From Nanohaloarchaea archaeon B1-Br10_U2g21 (GTDB lineage Archaea; Nanohalarchaeota; Nanosalinia; Nanosalinales; Nanosalinaceae), in assembly GCA_001563915.1 (NCBI GenBank), contig LKMP01000001.1:1-64000 (forward strand): a DNA stretch of 64,000 nucleotides, in the 5' to 3' direction. Of the stretch, positions 1 to 9,057 are shown one piece after another (positions within the stretch are counted from its first letter, which is position 1; every line of letters begins with the position of its first letter). A program made the translations under genes and the position numbers. The notes beneath the pieces are model-generated. The model was not told where the DNA came from, did no database searches, and saw only the letters and a list, made by a program, of their open reading frames with translations.

Positions 1-1669
1 GTAAGCCTATATCAATTTCTGTTCTGATCTGATACATTGTAATAACATCGCTGAGCTCTTCCATTTCTTCTATAAAGAGTCGCTTTATTTCGTCAAGATT
101 TTCTTTTACTTTTTCAGGTCTGTTAAAATAGAGCTCTGCAAAGTCATGAAATAGCTTACCTTTGCGCATTTGCTCTTCCTCTGCGTCAGAAACCAGTTTG
201 CTCATATAAAATAATCTAGGCGATAAGGCTAAGTTGTTCAAGGCAGTTTGACTCAATAAATTTATTTCTGAGCCTTCTACTTCTATTTTTTCAAATTTTT
301 GCTCTTCTGCATGGGATTCTGCAGATCTAAAAGCATGAGGAAGTTCTCTAAAAGTTTCAATACTTTCTCCATTTATTTCATCAAGATAAAAGCACGGTTT
401 AATGTCTTCGCCCAGTCTTTTATCTTCGACCATGTAGTATCGGTCGTCGCCGCTTTGTATTAGAGACTGGAAATCAAGCAGATACGTTCTTTCTAGGTTC
501 TCTTTGTTAATCCATTCATCTTCAGATGCTCTTTCACACCATTCAGTGTTCATTCCTAGGAAAAAAACTACAGGTCTATCTATTGTAGTGGTTGTACATG
601 GATCTGCGAGCAATACACCATTTTTCTGGCTTTTGAGCTCCCAATCGAAGTTTCTGACAAAGTAGTCTAGTTTTTCTATGTTTTCGAGATCTGCAGCAGC
701 TTCAATCAGATCTAGTTCGTCTAGTAGTTCTCTAGTATCTGTAAGCTTTCTACCTTTCAATTCTTCAAACTTTTCTAGCGCCTGACCTAGTTCTAAGTAT
801 TTTATAACGTTCAGAAACTCCTTAAATTCTTCTAAGTCATCTCGAGAGTCAAGGAAAGAGTTAACGTTCGAGGAGTGAGTTTCATAACCTAAGAAATCAA
901 GTAACGGTTCGACATCTCGTATACGTAAAAGCCGCGGAGAGTTAGCAATTCTTAACAGAGAAATAAAAGCTCTAAGCTCTTCTCTGAGAGAAATATTGTC
1001 TTTCCGAATATATGGAATATCTCTTGACTGGAAACGAGATTCTAAAAGACTCTGGTAGCGTGAATCAGGTCTTACGGCTATCCCGACATTACTGGGGCCT
1101 ACTCGTTCAATATTTTCCACAACAGAAAGCACTAATTCTAGAGAAGACTCATATATACTGAACTCTTCTAGTTCTACTTCATCTTCTTTAAAGATGGAGT
1201 ATTCGTCAAATTCTTCTGGTAAGGCCTTGAGATCAAGTTTATTGAACTGATAAAGATTGACTACTGCGACACCGTCTTCAATTTCAAGTTCTTCGACAGC
1301 GTGGAAAGGAGTGTCACAACTTTCTACTACGTTCAGTACGTCTTTGAATAAGTCTGAGTTGTATCTTTGAGTCTCAAATATTTTTTCTTTATCGCCTGTG
1401 TGCTTCCAGCAGCTGTAAATTTTTTCTAGAGCATAAGAAATCTGTTTATAGCTATAAGGTGTAGTTTCAGTACATTTCAGAAATACTTCCTTCTTGCTAT
1501 CTTTAGATGGGTTAGAAGCCAATCTACCGGGAGTTGTAGCAAAAGGTCCTTTCTTCGGTACATCAAGCTTACGGACCAATGCATCTGCTAGAGCTGCGTC
1601 AGCAGTTAATACAATATCGTAGTTCTTTACCTGTTCATAGAGCTCGTCAATACTCTTTGCCTTTCTCAC
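1..1669 (-). CDS. PD-(D/E)XK nuclease-family protein, RecB/AddB-like (3' end outside window)
   Basis: An open frame of about 556 codons runs off the left edge without a stop. The best start is a GTG (1667-1669), because the protein then opens VRKAKSIDELYEQ, followed by IVLTADAALADAL, which resembles the opening of haloarchaeal PD-(D/E)XK nuclease proteins partnered with UvrD-like helicases. An in-frame TAG lies a short way upstream. Near the left edge, roughly residues 485-520, is the pattern LSPRLFYMSK, then RKGKLFHDFAE, matching the first part of a RecB-type nuclease domain (a Leu-Ser-Pro entry motif and the G-x-x-x-H motif). The catalytic D and E-x-K motifs would lie beyond the window. It follows lysS by 72 nt on the same strand and may be co-transcribed. 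A role in DNA end processing is inferred from the family. Confidence 0.62.
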   Translation of the reverse strand, partial: MRKAKSIDELYEQVKNYDIVLTADAALADALVRKLDVPKKGPFATTPGRLASNPSKDSKKEVFLKCTETTPYSYKQISYALEKIYSCWKHTGDKEKIFETQRYNSDLFKDVLNVVESCDTPFHAVEELEIEDGVAVVNLYQFNKLDLKALPEEFDEYSIFKEDEVELEEFSIYESSLELVLSVVENIERVGPSNVGIAVRPDSRYQSLLESRFQSRDIPYIRKDNISLREELRAFISLLRIANSPRLLRIRDVEPLLDFLGYETHSSNVNSFLDSRDDLEEFKEFLNVIKYLELGQALEKFEELKGRKLTDTRELLDELDLIEAAADLENIEKLDYFVRNFDWELKSQKNGVLLADPCTTTTIDRPVVFFLGMNTEWCERASEDEWINKENLERTYLLDFQSLIQSGDDRYYMVEDKRLGEDIKPCFYLDEINGESIETFRELPHAFRSAESHAEEQKFEKIEVEGSEINLLSQTALNNLALSPRLFYMSKLVSDAEEEQMRKGKLFHDFAELYFNRPEKVKENLDEIKRLFIEEMEELSDVITMYQIRTEIDIGL

Positions 1670-1741
1670 ATCGAGTAATGTGGATGGAAATTTTTTATCA
1701 TAATCTTTCTATGACGAAAAATAGAGGAAAAAAGAAGACCT

Positions 1742-3184
1742 CTACTTCATCATAGGGAAGTAGATTACATCCCTAATCGAGTCAGAGTCAGTTAGAATCA
1801 TTGCTAATCTATCAACTCCTATTCCTAATCCTCCAGTAGGGGGCATCCCCTGCTTTAAGGCCTCAATAAAGTCTTCATCCATTTCGTGTGCTTCTTCGTC
1901 TCCTTGTTCTCCGCGTCTTTGTTCATCTCTAAAGAATTTTTCTTGCTGTACTGGGTCGCGTAGTTCTGTATATGCGTTTCCAAGCTCCATTCCGGCAACA
2001 AAAGCTTCGAATCTTTCGATCAAGTCTTCATTTTCTCTGTGTAGCTTACATAAGGGAGTGGTTTCTTTTGGATAGTCTGTGATGAACGTTGGCTGGATTA
2101 ATTCCGGTTCAACAATTTCTTCGAACAATTCTGCGATAGCAAGTCCTCTTTCATAATCTGACTCAAGTTCAGCTCCATGCTCATTCATCAGTTCTTGTAT
2201 TTCCTCATCGCTAAGTTCATCAACATCGAAATCGCCATACTCTATTAGAGATTCGCGCATGGTCATTCTTTTCCATGGTGCAGAGAGATCAATTTGATTT
2301 CCTTGATACTCTACTTTTGAGTCGCCGGTTACTTTTTGAGCAATGTGTTCGACCATTTGTTCGGTAATCTTCATCATGTCTTCGTAGTCTGCGTAGGCTT
2401 GGTAGAGCTCCATCATGGTGAATTCAGGGTTATGTGTTCTATCAATGCCCTCATTTCTGAAATCCTTTGCAACTTCAAAGATTCTTTCATGGCCTCCGAT
2501 TATCAGTCTTTTCAAGTATAGTTCGGGAGAAATCCTGAGGTAAGCCTGCATATCCTTATCGTGTACGTGAGTTGTGAAAGGTCTTGCATTAGCGCCTCCA
2601 TATATGGGCTGAATTGCAGGAGTTTCAACTTCCATAAAGTCCTGATCTTCCAAGAATCGGCGCATCTCGCTAACAACTCGGTTTCTCTTTCTGAAACTTT
2701 CTCTTGCATCTATACTATCTATTAAATGTAGGTAGCGCTGCCTATATTTTGTTTCTTTGTCCTCTAAACCATAATAGGAAGAAGGAACTGGTTTCAAAGC
2801 CTTCGTAAGCAGTTCTAATTCTGAAACTTTGAGAGAGAACTCGCCTTTGTTAGTATACATTGGAATTCCTTTGAGCCCTACTATGTCTCCGTTTTGAATG
2901 TATTCTAGTTTATCTATGAGTTCATCTTTACGTAGAACTGCTTGTATTTGTCCTCTCTCATCTTCTATGTCTATAAAGGCGATTCCTCCGAAGTCTCTTA
3001 CTTCTTTGACTCTTCCGGCTATATTAAAGCTGTCTTCAGGTAAATTATCTTCTTCAAGGCCTTCAAATTTGTCTAGTATGTCTTTTATCTTGTGGACTCT
3101 ATTATAGTCATATTTGAAAGGGTTGAGGCCGTTTTCCTGCATTTCTTGCAGAGTCTCTAGTCTCTCGTCTTCTTCGGAACTCAT
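1742..3184 (-). CDS. lysS: Lysyl-tRNA synthetase, class II
   Basis: Charges tRNA-Lys with lysine in the cytoplasm. At 480 aa it has the bacterial-type class II LysRS layout. An OB-fold anticodon-binding domain covers about residues 50-125 (SFNIAGRVKEVRDFGG). It is followed by a class II catalytic core with YGGANARPF (about 195-203), motif 2 FRNEGIDRTHNPEF (242-255) and motif 3 GLGIGVDRLAMIL near residue 455. All core motifs look intact. The opening EEDERLETLQEMQENGLNPF matches the usual family N-terminus, which fixes the start. Many euryarchaea use the unrelated class I LysRS, so the class II enzyme suggests replacement by transfer. The nuclease gene lies immediately downstream. Confidence 0.95.
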   Translation of the reverse strand: MSSEEDERLETLQEMQENGLNPFKYDYNRVHKIKDILDKFEGLEEDNLPEDSFNIAGRVKEVRDFGGIAFIDIEDERGQIQAVLRKDELIDKLEYIQNGDIVGLKGIPMYTNKGEFSLKVSELELLTKALKPVPSSYYGLEDKETKYRQRYLHLIDSIDARESFRKRNRVVSEMRRFLEDQDFMEVETPAIQPIYGGANARPFTTHVHDKDMQAYLRISPELYLKRLIIGGHERIFEVAKDFRNEGIDRTHNPEFTMMELYQAYADYEDMMKITEQMVEHIAQKVTGDSKVEYQGNQIDLSAPWKRMTMRESLIEYGDFDVDELSDEEIQELMNEHGAELESDYERGLAIAELFEEIVEPELIQPTFITDYPKETTPLCKLHRENEDLIERFEAFVAGMELGNAYTELRDPVQQEKFFRDEQRRGEQGDEEAHEMDEDFIEALKQGMPPTGGLGIGVDRLAMILTDSDSIRDVIYFPMMK

Positions 3185-3366
3185 TAGTATCCACTTAGAA
3201 AGAAATAGTTATAGAAGGTTTTACAAATTTCAATGTACAATCTGTTGCAGCTTAAAACATCCACCGATCATTGTAACGGGAAGTTATTGTCGAAGATTTA
3301 TAATAGTCTAAAAAAGAGGCTTACATAAATTGGTTTCCGGTTGGGAAAAAAGAAGGACGTGAGGTG

Positions 3367-3900
3367 TTATTCTGGTTCTTGGTGTTTTAGACCTACATCT
3401 ACATGCCATATCATGCTTTCTTCGCTGTATTTGTCTACTATTTTGGCGGTTGTGTGTTCTAATAGTTCGTCGTACTGTTCAAAAGCATCTTCCTTAATTT
3501 TCACTGCGTTATTCATAATCTGGCCGCCACTGTTTCCGCTGTCAAATGTAACTAGCACAGGCCCATTAATTGCTTTTTCTCCTTCATACATTACGTCTAT
3601 TGAGGTACTGTAAAAGGATTTGGCTTCAGCATACGCATTTACAAGGTGTTGTCCTGCGTTTTCTACAGCTTCTAGCGCTTCCGAATTATCTTCGTGGCCT
3701 AAGTCGTTGAGCATTCTGTGAGCGTCCTCAAGCTTTGATTCATATTGGTCTAGCTCTTCCGCTATTTTTTGTCTTTCTTCCTCCAAGTATTCTCTTACTT
3801 GGGGGTTTGAGTTATTTTCTGCTTCGATAGCAGCTTCCATCTCATCATAAGAGCTTTCAAGTGTTTCTTCTGCAACGCGAAGTGAATCAACCCAACTCAT
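3367..3900 (-). CDS. Acidic helical protein of unknown function
   Basis: I do not recognise this 177-aa protein. It is strongly acidic and mostly helical. Long charged stretches (residues 10-75) should form coiled coil, for example EEERQKIAEELDQYESKLED. They are followed by a small mixed segment, INGPVLVTFDSGNSGG, around residues 112-128. No signal peptide, membrane segment or cysteine is present, so it is probably cytoplasmic. A TATA-like TTTAAA at 3926-3931 sits 26-31 nt before the ATG, consistent with its own leaderless promoter. The neighbours (LysRS downstream, a YgjP-like metallopeptidase upstream) give no clear functional hint. Confidence 0.75.
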   Translation of the reverse strand: MSWVDSLRVAEETLESSYDEMEAAIEAENNSNPQVREYLEEERQKIAEELDQYESKLEDAHRMLNDLGHEDNSEALEAVENAGQHLVNAYAEAKSFYSTSIDVMYEGEKAINGPVLVTFDSGNSGGQIMNNAVKIKEDAFEQYDELLEHTTAKIVDKYSEESMIWHVDVGLKHQEPE

Positions 3901-3925
3901 ACACGCAACTAGAGAGTGGTAACAC

Positions 3926-3931
3926 TTTAAA
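3926..3931 (-). promoter_or_regulatory. TATA-like box for the gene ending at 3367
   Basis: TTTAAA on the minus strand, 26-31 nt before the ATG at 3900. This spacing places the expected transcription start at or next to the start codon, so the mRNA is probably leaderless. Confidence 0.5.
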
Positions 3932-3961
3932 TGTCTTGTGAAAAAGGATCAAATTTCTTCT

Positions 3962-4648
3962 CTAATGCCAAACTAAAAGATGAGAGTTATCATTTAACCA
4001 ATCACGACTTACATCATAATGCGGGAGAACTTGCCCTACTGTGCTCCAGAAATCATCTCCATGATTCCTATGCTCCAAATGCGCTAGTTCATGCACTACT
4101 ATATAGTCTATCAAGTGTTCCGGCCCTAAAATCAACCTCCAATTAAAGCTCAGGTTCTCTTTAGAAGAGCAGCTACCCCAACGCGTCCTCTGATCCCTTA
4201 TATAGACCTTATTGTAAGGTCTGAAATCATCTTTATACTTCTCCAATCGTCTTTCAACCTCTTTCTTGAACTCTCTTCTCAAAAGCTTCTCCACTTGTTC
4301 CTTAACAGTACTACGCTCTATGAGATGATTGGCCAAAATAATTTTATCGCCTAAAAAATTAGATCTTCTACACTCAAAAACGATTTCTCTTTCAACTCCC
4401 ATTACTTTAATACTTGAACCCTCACAAAAGTCTCGTTTAGGAATATTTTTTCTAAGCTTCTCAAAACGCTTCCACTGCTCCAGTATCCATTCTTCATTAT
4501 CCTTCATCACCTTCTCAGCCTCTACAAGACTATTGGCAGGGATTATTACAGTGAACTCTCCATACCTACAGGAAATTTTAGGTCTTGACACTCTTTTGCT
4601 CCTCCTGATACGATAGGGAATTGATAAGCCTGAGAGTTCAACTTCCAT
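3962..4648 (-). CDS. YgjP/DUF45-like zinc metallopeptidase
   Basis: A 228-aa cytosolic protein of the YgjP (DUF45, SprT/WLM-related) family. The zinc site is visible as VVHELAHLEHRNHGDDFW: His186, Glu187 and His190 make the HExxH motif and His196 is the likely third ligand. The family-typical RWGSC (156-160) lies ahead of it. The N-terminal half is a basic, mainly beta domain, typical of the family. Length and motif order match YgjP proteins, which are thought to be metal-dependent hydrolases; the substrate is not known. The gene is divergent from the acidic protein gene at 4744 and has no obvious functional partner here. Confidence 0.88.
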   Translation of the reverse strand: MEVELSGLSIPYRIRRSKRVSRPKISCRYGEFTVIIPANSLVEAEKVMKDNEEWILEQWKRFEKLRKNIPKRDFCEGSSIKVMGVEREIVFECRRSNFLGDKIILANHLIERSTVKEQVEKLLRREFKKEVERRLEKYKDDFRPYNKVYIRDQRTRWGSCSSKENLSFNWRLILGPEHLIDYIVVHELAHLEHRNHGDDFWSTVGQVLPHYDVSRDWLNDNSHLLVWH

Positions 4649-4711
4649 AACTTTTTACTAGTGAGAGGAAGAGTTTATACTTCGTATCAGAGGCCTCCTG
4701 ACTATTCACTG

Positions 4712-4720
4712 TTATATATT
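4712..4720 (+). promoter_or_regulatory. TATA-like box for the gene at 4744
   Basis: TTATATATT lies 24-32 nt before the ATG at 4744, the spacing expected for a leaderless archaeal transcript. Confidence 0.55.
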
Positions 4721-4743
4721 TCCGAGTGTATAACTACTTCTAG

Positions 4744-5529
4744 ATGGCAAGCTCTGATCCAGAGTCGACCACAGATGAAAAAGAAAACATCATAGCATGG
4801 ACTATGAACGTCAACAAAAACGAGCTCGCAACACTTCAACATGAAATGAGAGAGGAATATGGCATAGACTTTGAAGACTTAGCGTTTGAAAGCAAAGGAG
4901 CTGCAGATGAGGCCTTAAAACCATTCTATACAGGTCTTAATGAACAGCTAGAGATTGAAGGAGAAGAGGTCGAGTTTTCTATAGAAGAAGGAGAAATCGA
5001 CTTCATAATAGAATACTGGTGTGACAATATAGAAGTCCTTGGAGAATTGAGAGAGTGGATGAACGAAAGCTACAAGAAAGAAGACCAAGATGAAGCGGCA
5101 GAAATAATTGAACCTTATCCTTTTCATGACATCAAAGATACAGACCTTAAACGATTCTTGAATCAGCTTGAACAAGACTTTAAAGTCGAAGGACCTACAC
5201 CTAGACCCGGGAACGGACGAGTAAGGCTATATCCTATAATGCTTGACCATCTTAATCTAGAAGATGAAGAGTTATACTTGTTGCATGGAGATATGATAGT
5301 TGGAGACGGAACCTATGAAGTCACTGATTTAAGCGAAGAATACGATGAAGAAATACCGTTCGAACTTAACGTCAATCTCCATATAAGACCAGTAAAAACA
5401 GAGGAAGGACTCTACAATCTAAAAGTTGATTCAGCCAACAATGGGATGGCGCAAGCATATTTGATAGACTATGTACGCAATAGCCTCAATACTGGAAACA
5501 GAGAAAATCTAGGAGATATGATAAAATAA
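4744..5529 (+). CDS. Acidic protein of unknown function
   Basis: A 261-aa protein that I cannot assign. It is strongly acidic, with no cysteine cluster, signal peptide or membrane segment. The N-terminal 60 residues look helical (NKNELATLQHEMREEYGIDF). The remainder alternates predicted strands and helices (EEVEFSIEEGEIDFIIEYW, residues about 75-95), and its second half resembles a small alpha/beta domain. The start is well placed: a TATA-like box ends 24 nt before the ATG. It converges with the MFS gene, with only 4 nt between the two stop codons. A cytoplasmic protein restricted to this lineage is the simplest reading. Confidence 0.75.
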   Translation: MASSDPESTTDEKENIIAWTMNVNKNELATLQHEMREEYGIDFEDLAFESKGAADEALKPFYTGLNEQLEIEGEEVEFSIEEGEIDFIIEYWCDNIEVLGELREWMNESYKKEDQDEAAEIIEPYPFHDIKDTDLKRFLNQLEQDFKVEGPTPRPGNGRVRLYPIMLDHLNLEDEELYLLHGDMIVGDGTYEVTDLSEEYDEEIPFELNVNLHIRPVKTEEGLYNLKVDSANNGMAQAYLIDYVRNSLNTGNRENLGDMIK

Positions 5530-5533
5530 ACGT

Positions 5534-6745
5534 CTAGTCAATCAGCTTATACAAAAGACCGGTCAAAAGTATTATGCCTCCAGCAATAAGGATAGGGGTA
5601 GCTGATGTGAACAATGCTGCAGCAACACCCGAAAGCATTGAAGGAACAGCGTTTGCTAGAGAGCGTAGACTTTGATTTGTGCCGAGTGCAAGACCTTGGT
5701 CTTCATCAGATGCGTTACGAGACACTAAAGTCTCCAGAGAAATATTTGTAATTCCATTGAAGAGAGAGAACAATCCTGCAAAAACCAAGAAAAGCAATAA
5801 CTCTGTTTGGAGTCCTAGAATCAGTATAGACAGACCTGTTAAAATTAGTGTCAAAGGCATCACATATTCTTCTTTAAAACGAGGGAAAAGCTTTGGAATA
5901 ACTGCTAATTGAGTAATCATGATAATTACGCCAATGTACAAGAAGAAGTTTCCAATATCTAGCTGTGAAAAACTAAATCTCTCAACTAAAACCACTGAGA
6001 CAAAAGTAGTGAAAAATGCAAAACCGGAGAAATAGAAGAAATTAACAGCGAAAAACCTCCTTAAATCAGGTAAATCAAGTCCTTTTCGAATCTGAGAAAG
6101 AGGCTTACTCCATTCAACCTTCTTTTGCTTTAAGGGAGAAGTCTCCTCAAGCTCCCGGGAAACAAAAATGAAACTAGAAAAACTTAAGGCAGCAGCGAAA
6201 AGAAATGGCGTGGTTAATCCTAGTACGGCAAAGTTTCCGGAAGATAAAAGGCCTCCAAGGAAAGGACCTATAATAAATCCTAAGCCAAAAACCGCGCCTA
6301 TACGACCTAGATTCTTTGATTTATTTTTCTCAGTAGACATATCGGCTACAGTCGCTTGAGCCACAGCTATTAGGCCTCCAGTTAAACCATTGATAATTCT
6401 AGAAAGAAATAGGAGCCATAGACTTGCGACAAGTAAAGAATAGGCAAAAACAAGCGTGGAAATAACAGTACCTAGGATAGATATCTGAATTACTCTTCTA
6501 CGCCCATAGATATCGCTTAATTCGCCGAGAATCGGTGTGGCAAAAAACTGCATTAACGGATATGCTCCAATCAATAATCCTAGTAAAATATAACCCATTT
6601 CTACTGAGAGGCCTTCTGGCAAAATAAAGAAACTGGAAGAAGGCTCGACAAACATTAAGGGAACAATAGGAATCAAAATACCGAAACCGATAATTTCAGC
6701 AAGAACAGTCAACATCAACACTCGCAAATTCCTTTTATCGCTCAC
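5534..6745 (-). CDS. MFS transporter, drug-exporter type
   Basis: A roughly 403-aa integral membrane protein of the major facilitator superfamily with about 12 hydrophobic segments. The loop between helices 2 and 3 carries the antiporter motif GELSDIYGRRR, typical of TetA-like and other H+-coupled exporters. The second half repeats the fold. I prefer a GTG start at 6743-6745 (protein beginning VSDKRNLRVLM) over a TTG nine codons earlier, because an A/T-rich promoter-like stretch overlaps the TTG region about 25 nt before the GTG. The substrate cannot be read from the sequence. It is convergent with the acidic protein gene ending at 5529. Confidence 0.85.
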   Translation of the reverse strand: MSDKRNLRVLMLTVLAEIIGFGILIPIVPLMFVEPSSSFFILPEGLSVEMGYILLGLLIGAYPLMQFFATPILGELSDIYGRRRVIQISILGTVISTLVFAYSLLVASLWLLFLSRIINGLTGGLIAVAQATVADMSTEKNKSKNLGRIGAVFGLGFIIGPFLGGLLSSGNFAVLGLTTPFLFAAALSFSSFIFVSRELEETSPLKQKKVEWSKPLSQIRKGLDLPDLRRFFAVNFFYFSGFAFFTTFVSVVLVERFSFSQLDIGNFFLYIGVIIMITQLAVIPKLFPRFKEEYVMPLTLILTGLSILILGLQTELLLFLVFAGLFSLFNGITNISLETLVSRNASDEDQGLALGTNQSLRSLANAVPSMLSGVAAALFTSATPILIAGGIILLTGLLYKLID

Positions 6746-6831
6746 AACAAAAATTTGGTCGTTAAATAACAATAAAAAACGGCGTTAAGCAGGCAAAAGA
6801 AATATACCTGTACAATTTAAACACTCATTTT

Positions 6832-7362
6832 ATGAAGGCCAAGACAAGCGTCGTAGGAACATTGTTGCTTGCAGTAATCATGGTAGGTCTCACAGTATAC
6901 ATAGCAGAAAGAGGTATTTTCCCTGGAGTAATGTCTGAAGATGAAGGAGCCTATGATGAAGAAACGCAGATAGTAATACAGCAGCCGGAAGAGTTTGAGC
7001 AAATATATGAAAACAACCGTACACAACAAGAAGAACAGATTAAACGTGTCGCTAAAGAATATGAATCTGATGAAGAAGCTTTCAGTATAGATATCGCGAT
7101 ATATGATGAAGTTGTAGAACCTGAATCAGTCTCAATGTACAACACGCTTGTACAAGAAGGAGAAAATCTGGAAGTAGAAGAAGGAGAAGCAAGGATAGGT
7201 GAAGTAACAGTTCAAGGAACTGAACCTCACTGGGAGTGCATATGGATAAATGAGAATGTACAAGTATCTTTGACCCCAATACATCAAGAAGATGAACAAG
7301 TGGGAGCTGGACAAGAAACAGTCGAAGAAATCTGTCAGAAAGCGCCAGAGACGATAAACTAA
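6832..7362 (+). CDS. Membrane-anchored acidic extracellular protein
   Basis: A 176-aa protein with a single N-terminal hydrophobic segment (VVGTLLLAVIMVGLTVYIA, about residues 7-25) preceded by lysines. It should be either a secreted protein or one anchored with the rest outside the cell. The rest is strongly acidic with a helical stretch (EEFEQIYENNRTQQEEQIKR). The C-terminal half has two cysteines (in HWECIWIN and EEICQK) that could form a disulfide. I do not recognise the family. It is convergent with the HExxH protein gene on the opposite strand; the 78-nt gap between them is A/T-rich. Confidence 0.7.
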   Translation: MKAKTSVVGTLLLAVIMVGLTVYIAERGIFPGVMSEDEGAYDEETQIVIQQPEEFEQIYENNRTQQEEQIKRVAKEYESDEEAFSIDIAIYDEVVEPESVSMYNTLVQEGENLEVEEGEARIGEVTVQGTEPHWECIWINENVQVSLTPIHQEDEQVGAGQETVEEICQKAPETIN

Positions 7363-7440
7363 AAAAGTTCTTCAGTCTGTTGAATAAAAATAAGTGGGTT
7401 TCTGGAAAATTCTGGAATTAACGTAACTTTTCCCTAATTT

Positions 7441-8592
7441 TTACTCTTCTAAGAAGTCTAAATCCTGCGCCAAGAATTTTATTCCATCTTTGAAGTCATC
7501 ATTATCATAGTTTTCAGGATGCGCACCCATTTCTATAGCTAAATCTAGAGCGTTCTGCGCCAGACTTTCAAGCTTATCTTTGTCTTTTTTTAATTCTCTA
7601 AACGTTACACCGAGATCATACAAATGCGATCCTACAAAGTTCCCGACCTCGTGATCATAGTCTGTATTCATATGGTCTAGATTTCCGCAACCTACTAAAG
7701 TCGAAAAATGACTGGGTGAGGGAGTCGGAACATTATCGAATTCAGGTCTGAAGAGTTCTCCTGATTCAAGTTTTTCTAGGAATTTGCGATGTTGTATTTT
7801 TTTCATTATTTCCATCACTACATAATCAAAATTCTTTTCAATTAAGTCTTGGACATGGTCTCCGTACTCTTTCTCTATTTGATGCCATACCACGCCACTG
7901 TAATCAGAATCGTTGAATTCTTCAACACTGCTCCATACAATATCCTCGTGATCCTGTATATAACAACGGCGAATATTCTCGCTCCAGCTATTGTAAAGCA
8001 GTTCGCTTAACGTTTCTTGGTCAGACTCCCAAAGATCTCGTATCTCTCTTTCGAGCTTTTCATACTCTTCAATACTAGTAGTTTCATCAAAATAAGGGCG
8101 GTCATTATGACCGTAATCTATCATTGAAGAAATATGTTCTCTATCGGGGCCGGAGAACTTTCCAAAAGTCTCTAAATGTCCTTTTACGTAGCCTAAAGGA
8201 TTTCGGTCAAACATTTGATCGCTTTCTACGTATTCTCGGGCTACATTGTCAGCGAAAATCTCATTGGCTAAAATTTCAAGACTATCGTTCATATTGGGCG
8301 AAGCTTTTATCGCGCCGCTCTCGGTCAAAACAGGATCAGCATTCCAGAACTCGCCCTCAACTTCTTGAGCATAAAAGTCGTGAGCTAGTTCGTGCGCTAA
8401 AATATGCATGTTATCTAATTCAATGCCAATGACTGGGGAGTCTTCTTCTCTTCCGATATAGACTCCTCCGCCGTTGCTTCCAGGATAAACAATAACGCTC
8501 TCAGCATCTAAGTCTAGGTCTGAAGCAACGCCTACGACAAATTCTTCTAACTCGGGAGCTAAAGGATCTCTATTACGATAAACTAGGTCCAT
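7441..8592 (-). CDS. HExxH-containing protein, putative metallopeptidase
   Basis: A 383-aa acidic soluble protein. Residues 61-73 read NMHILAHELAHDF, containing a perfect HExxH zinc motif, and NEIFADN about 40 residues later may supply a glutamate ligand as in gluzincins. The first 60 residues (VIVYPGSNGGGVYIG) resemble the substrate-side strands that usually precede this helix. The last 200 residues are helical and unassigned. No signal peptide is present, so it probably acts in the cytoplasm. A TATA-like TTTTTATAG occurs about 30 nt upstream. I cannot name a family, and the catalytic role rests only on the motif. Confidence 0.7.
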   Translation of the reverse strand: MDLVYRNRDPLAPELEEFVVGVASDLDLDAESVIVYPGSNGGGVYIGREEDSPVIGIELDNMHILAHELAHDFYAQEVEGEFWNADPVLTESGAIKASPNMNDSLEILANEIFADNVAREYVESDQMFDRNPLGYVKGHLETFGKFSGPDREHISSMIDYGHNDRPYFDETTSIEEYEKLEREIRDLWESDQETLSELLYNSWSENIRRCYIQDHEDIVWSSVEEFNDSDYSGVVWHQIEKEYGDHVQDLIEKNFDYVVMEIMKKIQHRKFLEKLESGELFRPEFDNVPTPSPSHFSTLVGCGNLDHMNTDYDHEVGNFVGSHLYDLGVTFRELKKDKDKLESLAQNALDLAIEMGAHPENYDNDDFKDGIKFLAQDLDFLEE

Positions 8593-8709
8593 CTAAACAT
8601 TTCATCTGGAACTAACTATAAAAACCACTCGGAGATTTTACTCACTAGCAAATAACAACGTAATGTGTGAGAGTAAAGAACGCTCAAACTCCATTCGTAT
8701 CAACTAAAT

Positions 8710-8786
8710 AAGAATAAAAAGAAGGATGAAAGGCCCTGTAAAGGCCTTTAAAAACTTCTTTCGGCAGCGTAACAAATCTTATTCTT
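8710..8786. repeat. Nested inverted repeats beside the RNA candidate
   Basis: An 8-bp inverted repeat (AAGAATAA at 8710-8717, TTATTCTT at 8779-8786) encloses a 7-bp hairpin (AAAGGCC at 8729-8735, GGCCTTT at 8743-8749, 7-nt loop). It could be the 3' end or terminator region of a transcript coming from the minus strand, because the minus strand then runs into T-rich sequence. Confidence 0.45.
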
Positions 8787-8829
8787 TTTTTCTTTCACCT
8801 ATTTAAGGCTTATTCAAGTTTCAAGTCGA

Positions 8830-9030
8830 CAAAATCCAATCTTTTCGGTCAGGCCCTACAACCCAAGTCCCCCTTAGTTGAGGAACAGGCCAGAATCGCC
8901 CAACCTACTCATCCTGTATCACCTATACAGGATAAACAGATTGGAAATATACCTGCTTGTAAAGCTCACATTAACTCGTTCAAAAAACCTTTGCACGGCT
9001 TTTGAGGCTCGAGCTGTGTGAGTCATATCC
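8830..9030 (-). ncRNA. Unassigned structured RNA candidate
   Basis: The 504-nt gap 8593-9096 has no credible ORF but strong pairing potential. Read on the minus strand, a rod forms from CTCACA/TGTGAG (9017-9022 with 8965-8970), CTCG/CGAG (9010-9013 with 8975-8978) and TCAAAA/TTTTGA (9000-9005 with 8980-8985). A second domain is closed by CCAATCT/AGATTGG (8938-8944 with 8836-8842). It contains a perfect 9-bp hairpin (8911-8919 with 8925-8933) and a GGCC-closed arm. A TATA-like box (9049-9057) lies about 25 nt before the suggested 5' end. I found neither the RNase P conserved blocks nor the SRP helix 8 motif, so its identity is open. Confidence 0.5.
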
Positions 9031-9048
9031 CTAAATTGTAGAGCAGCC

Positions 9049-9057
9049 TTTTTAAAA
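9049..9057 (-). promoter_or_regulatory. TATA-like box for the RNA candidate
   Basis: Minus-strand GTTTTAAAAAG lies upstream of the structured region with no ORF directly behind it. The expected start is near 9025-9030. Confidence 0.4.

Noticed and set aside
1742-3311. Plus-strand frames across lysS and similar antisense frames over other genes
   Set aside because: They mirror strongly coding minus-strand genes, have atypical Ser/Leu/Cys-rich composition and no start signals.
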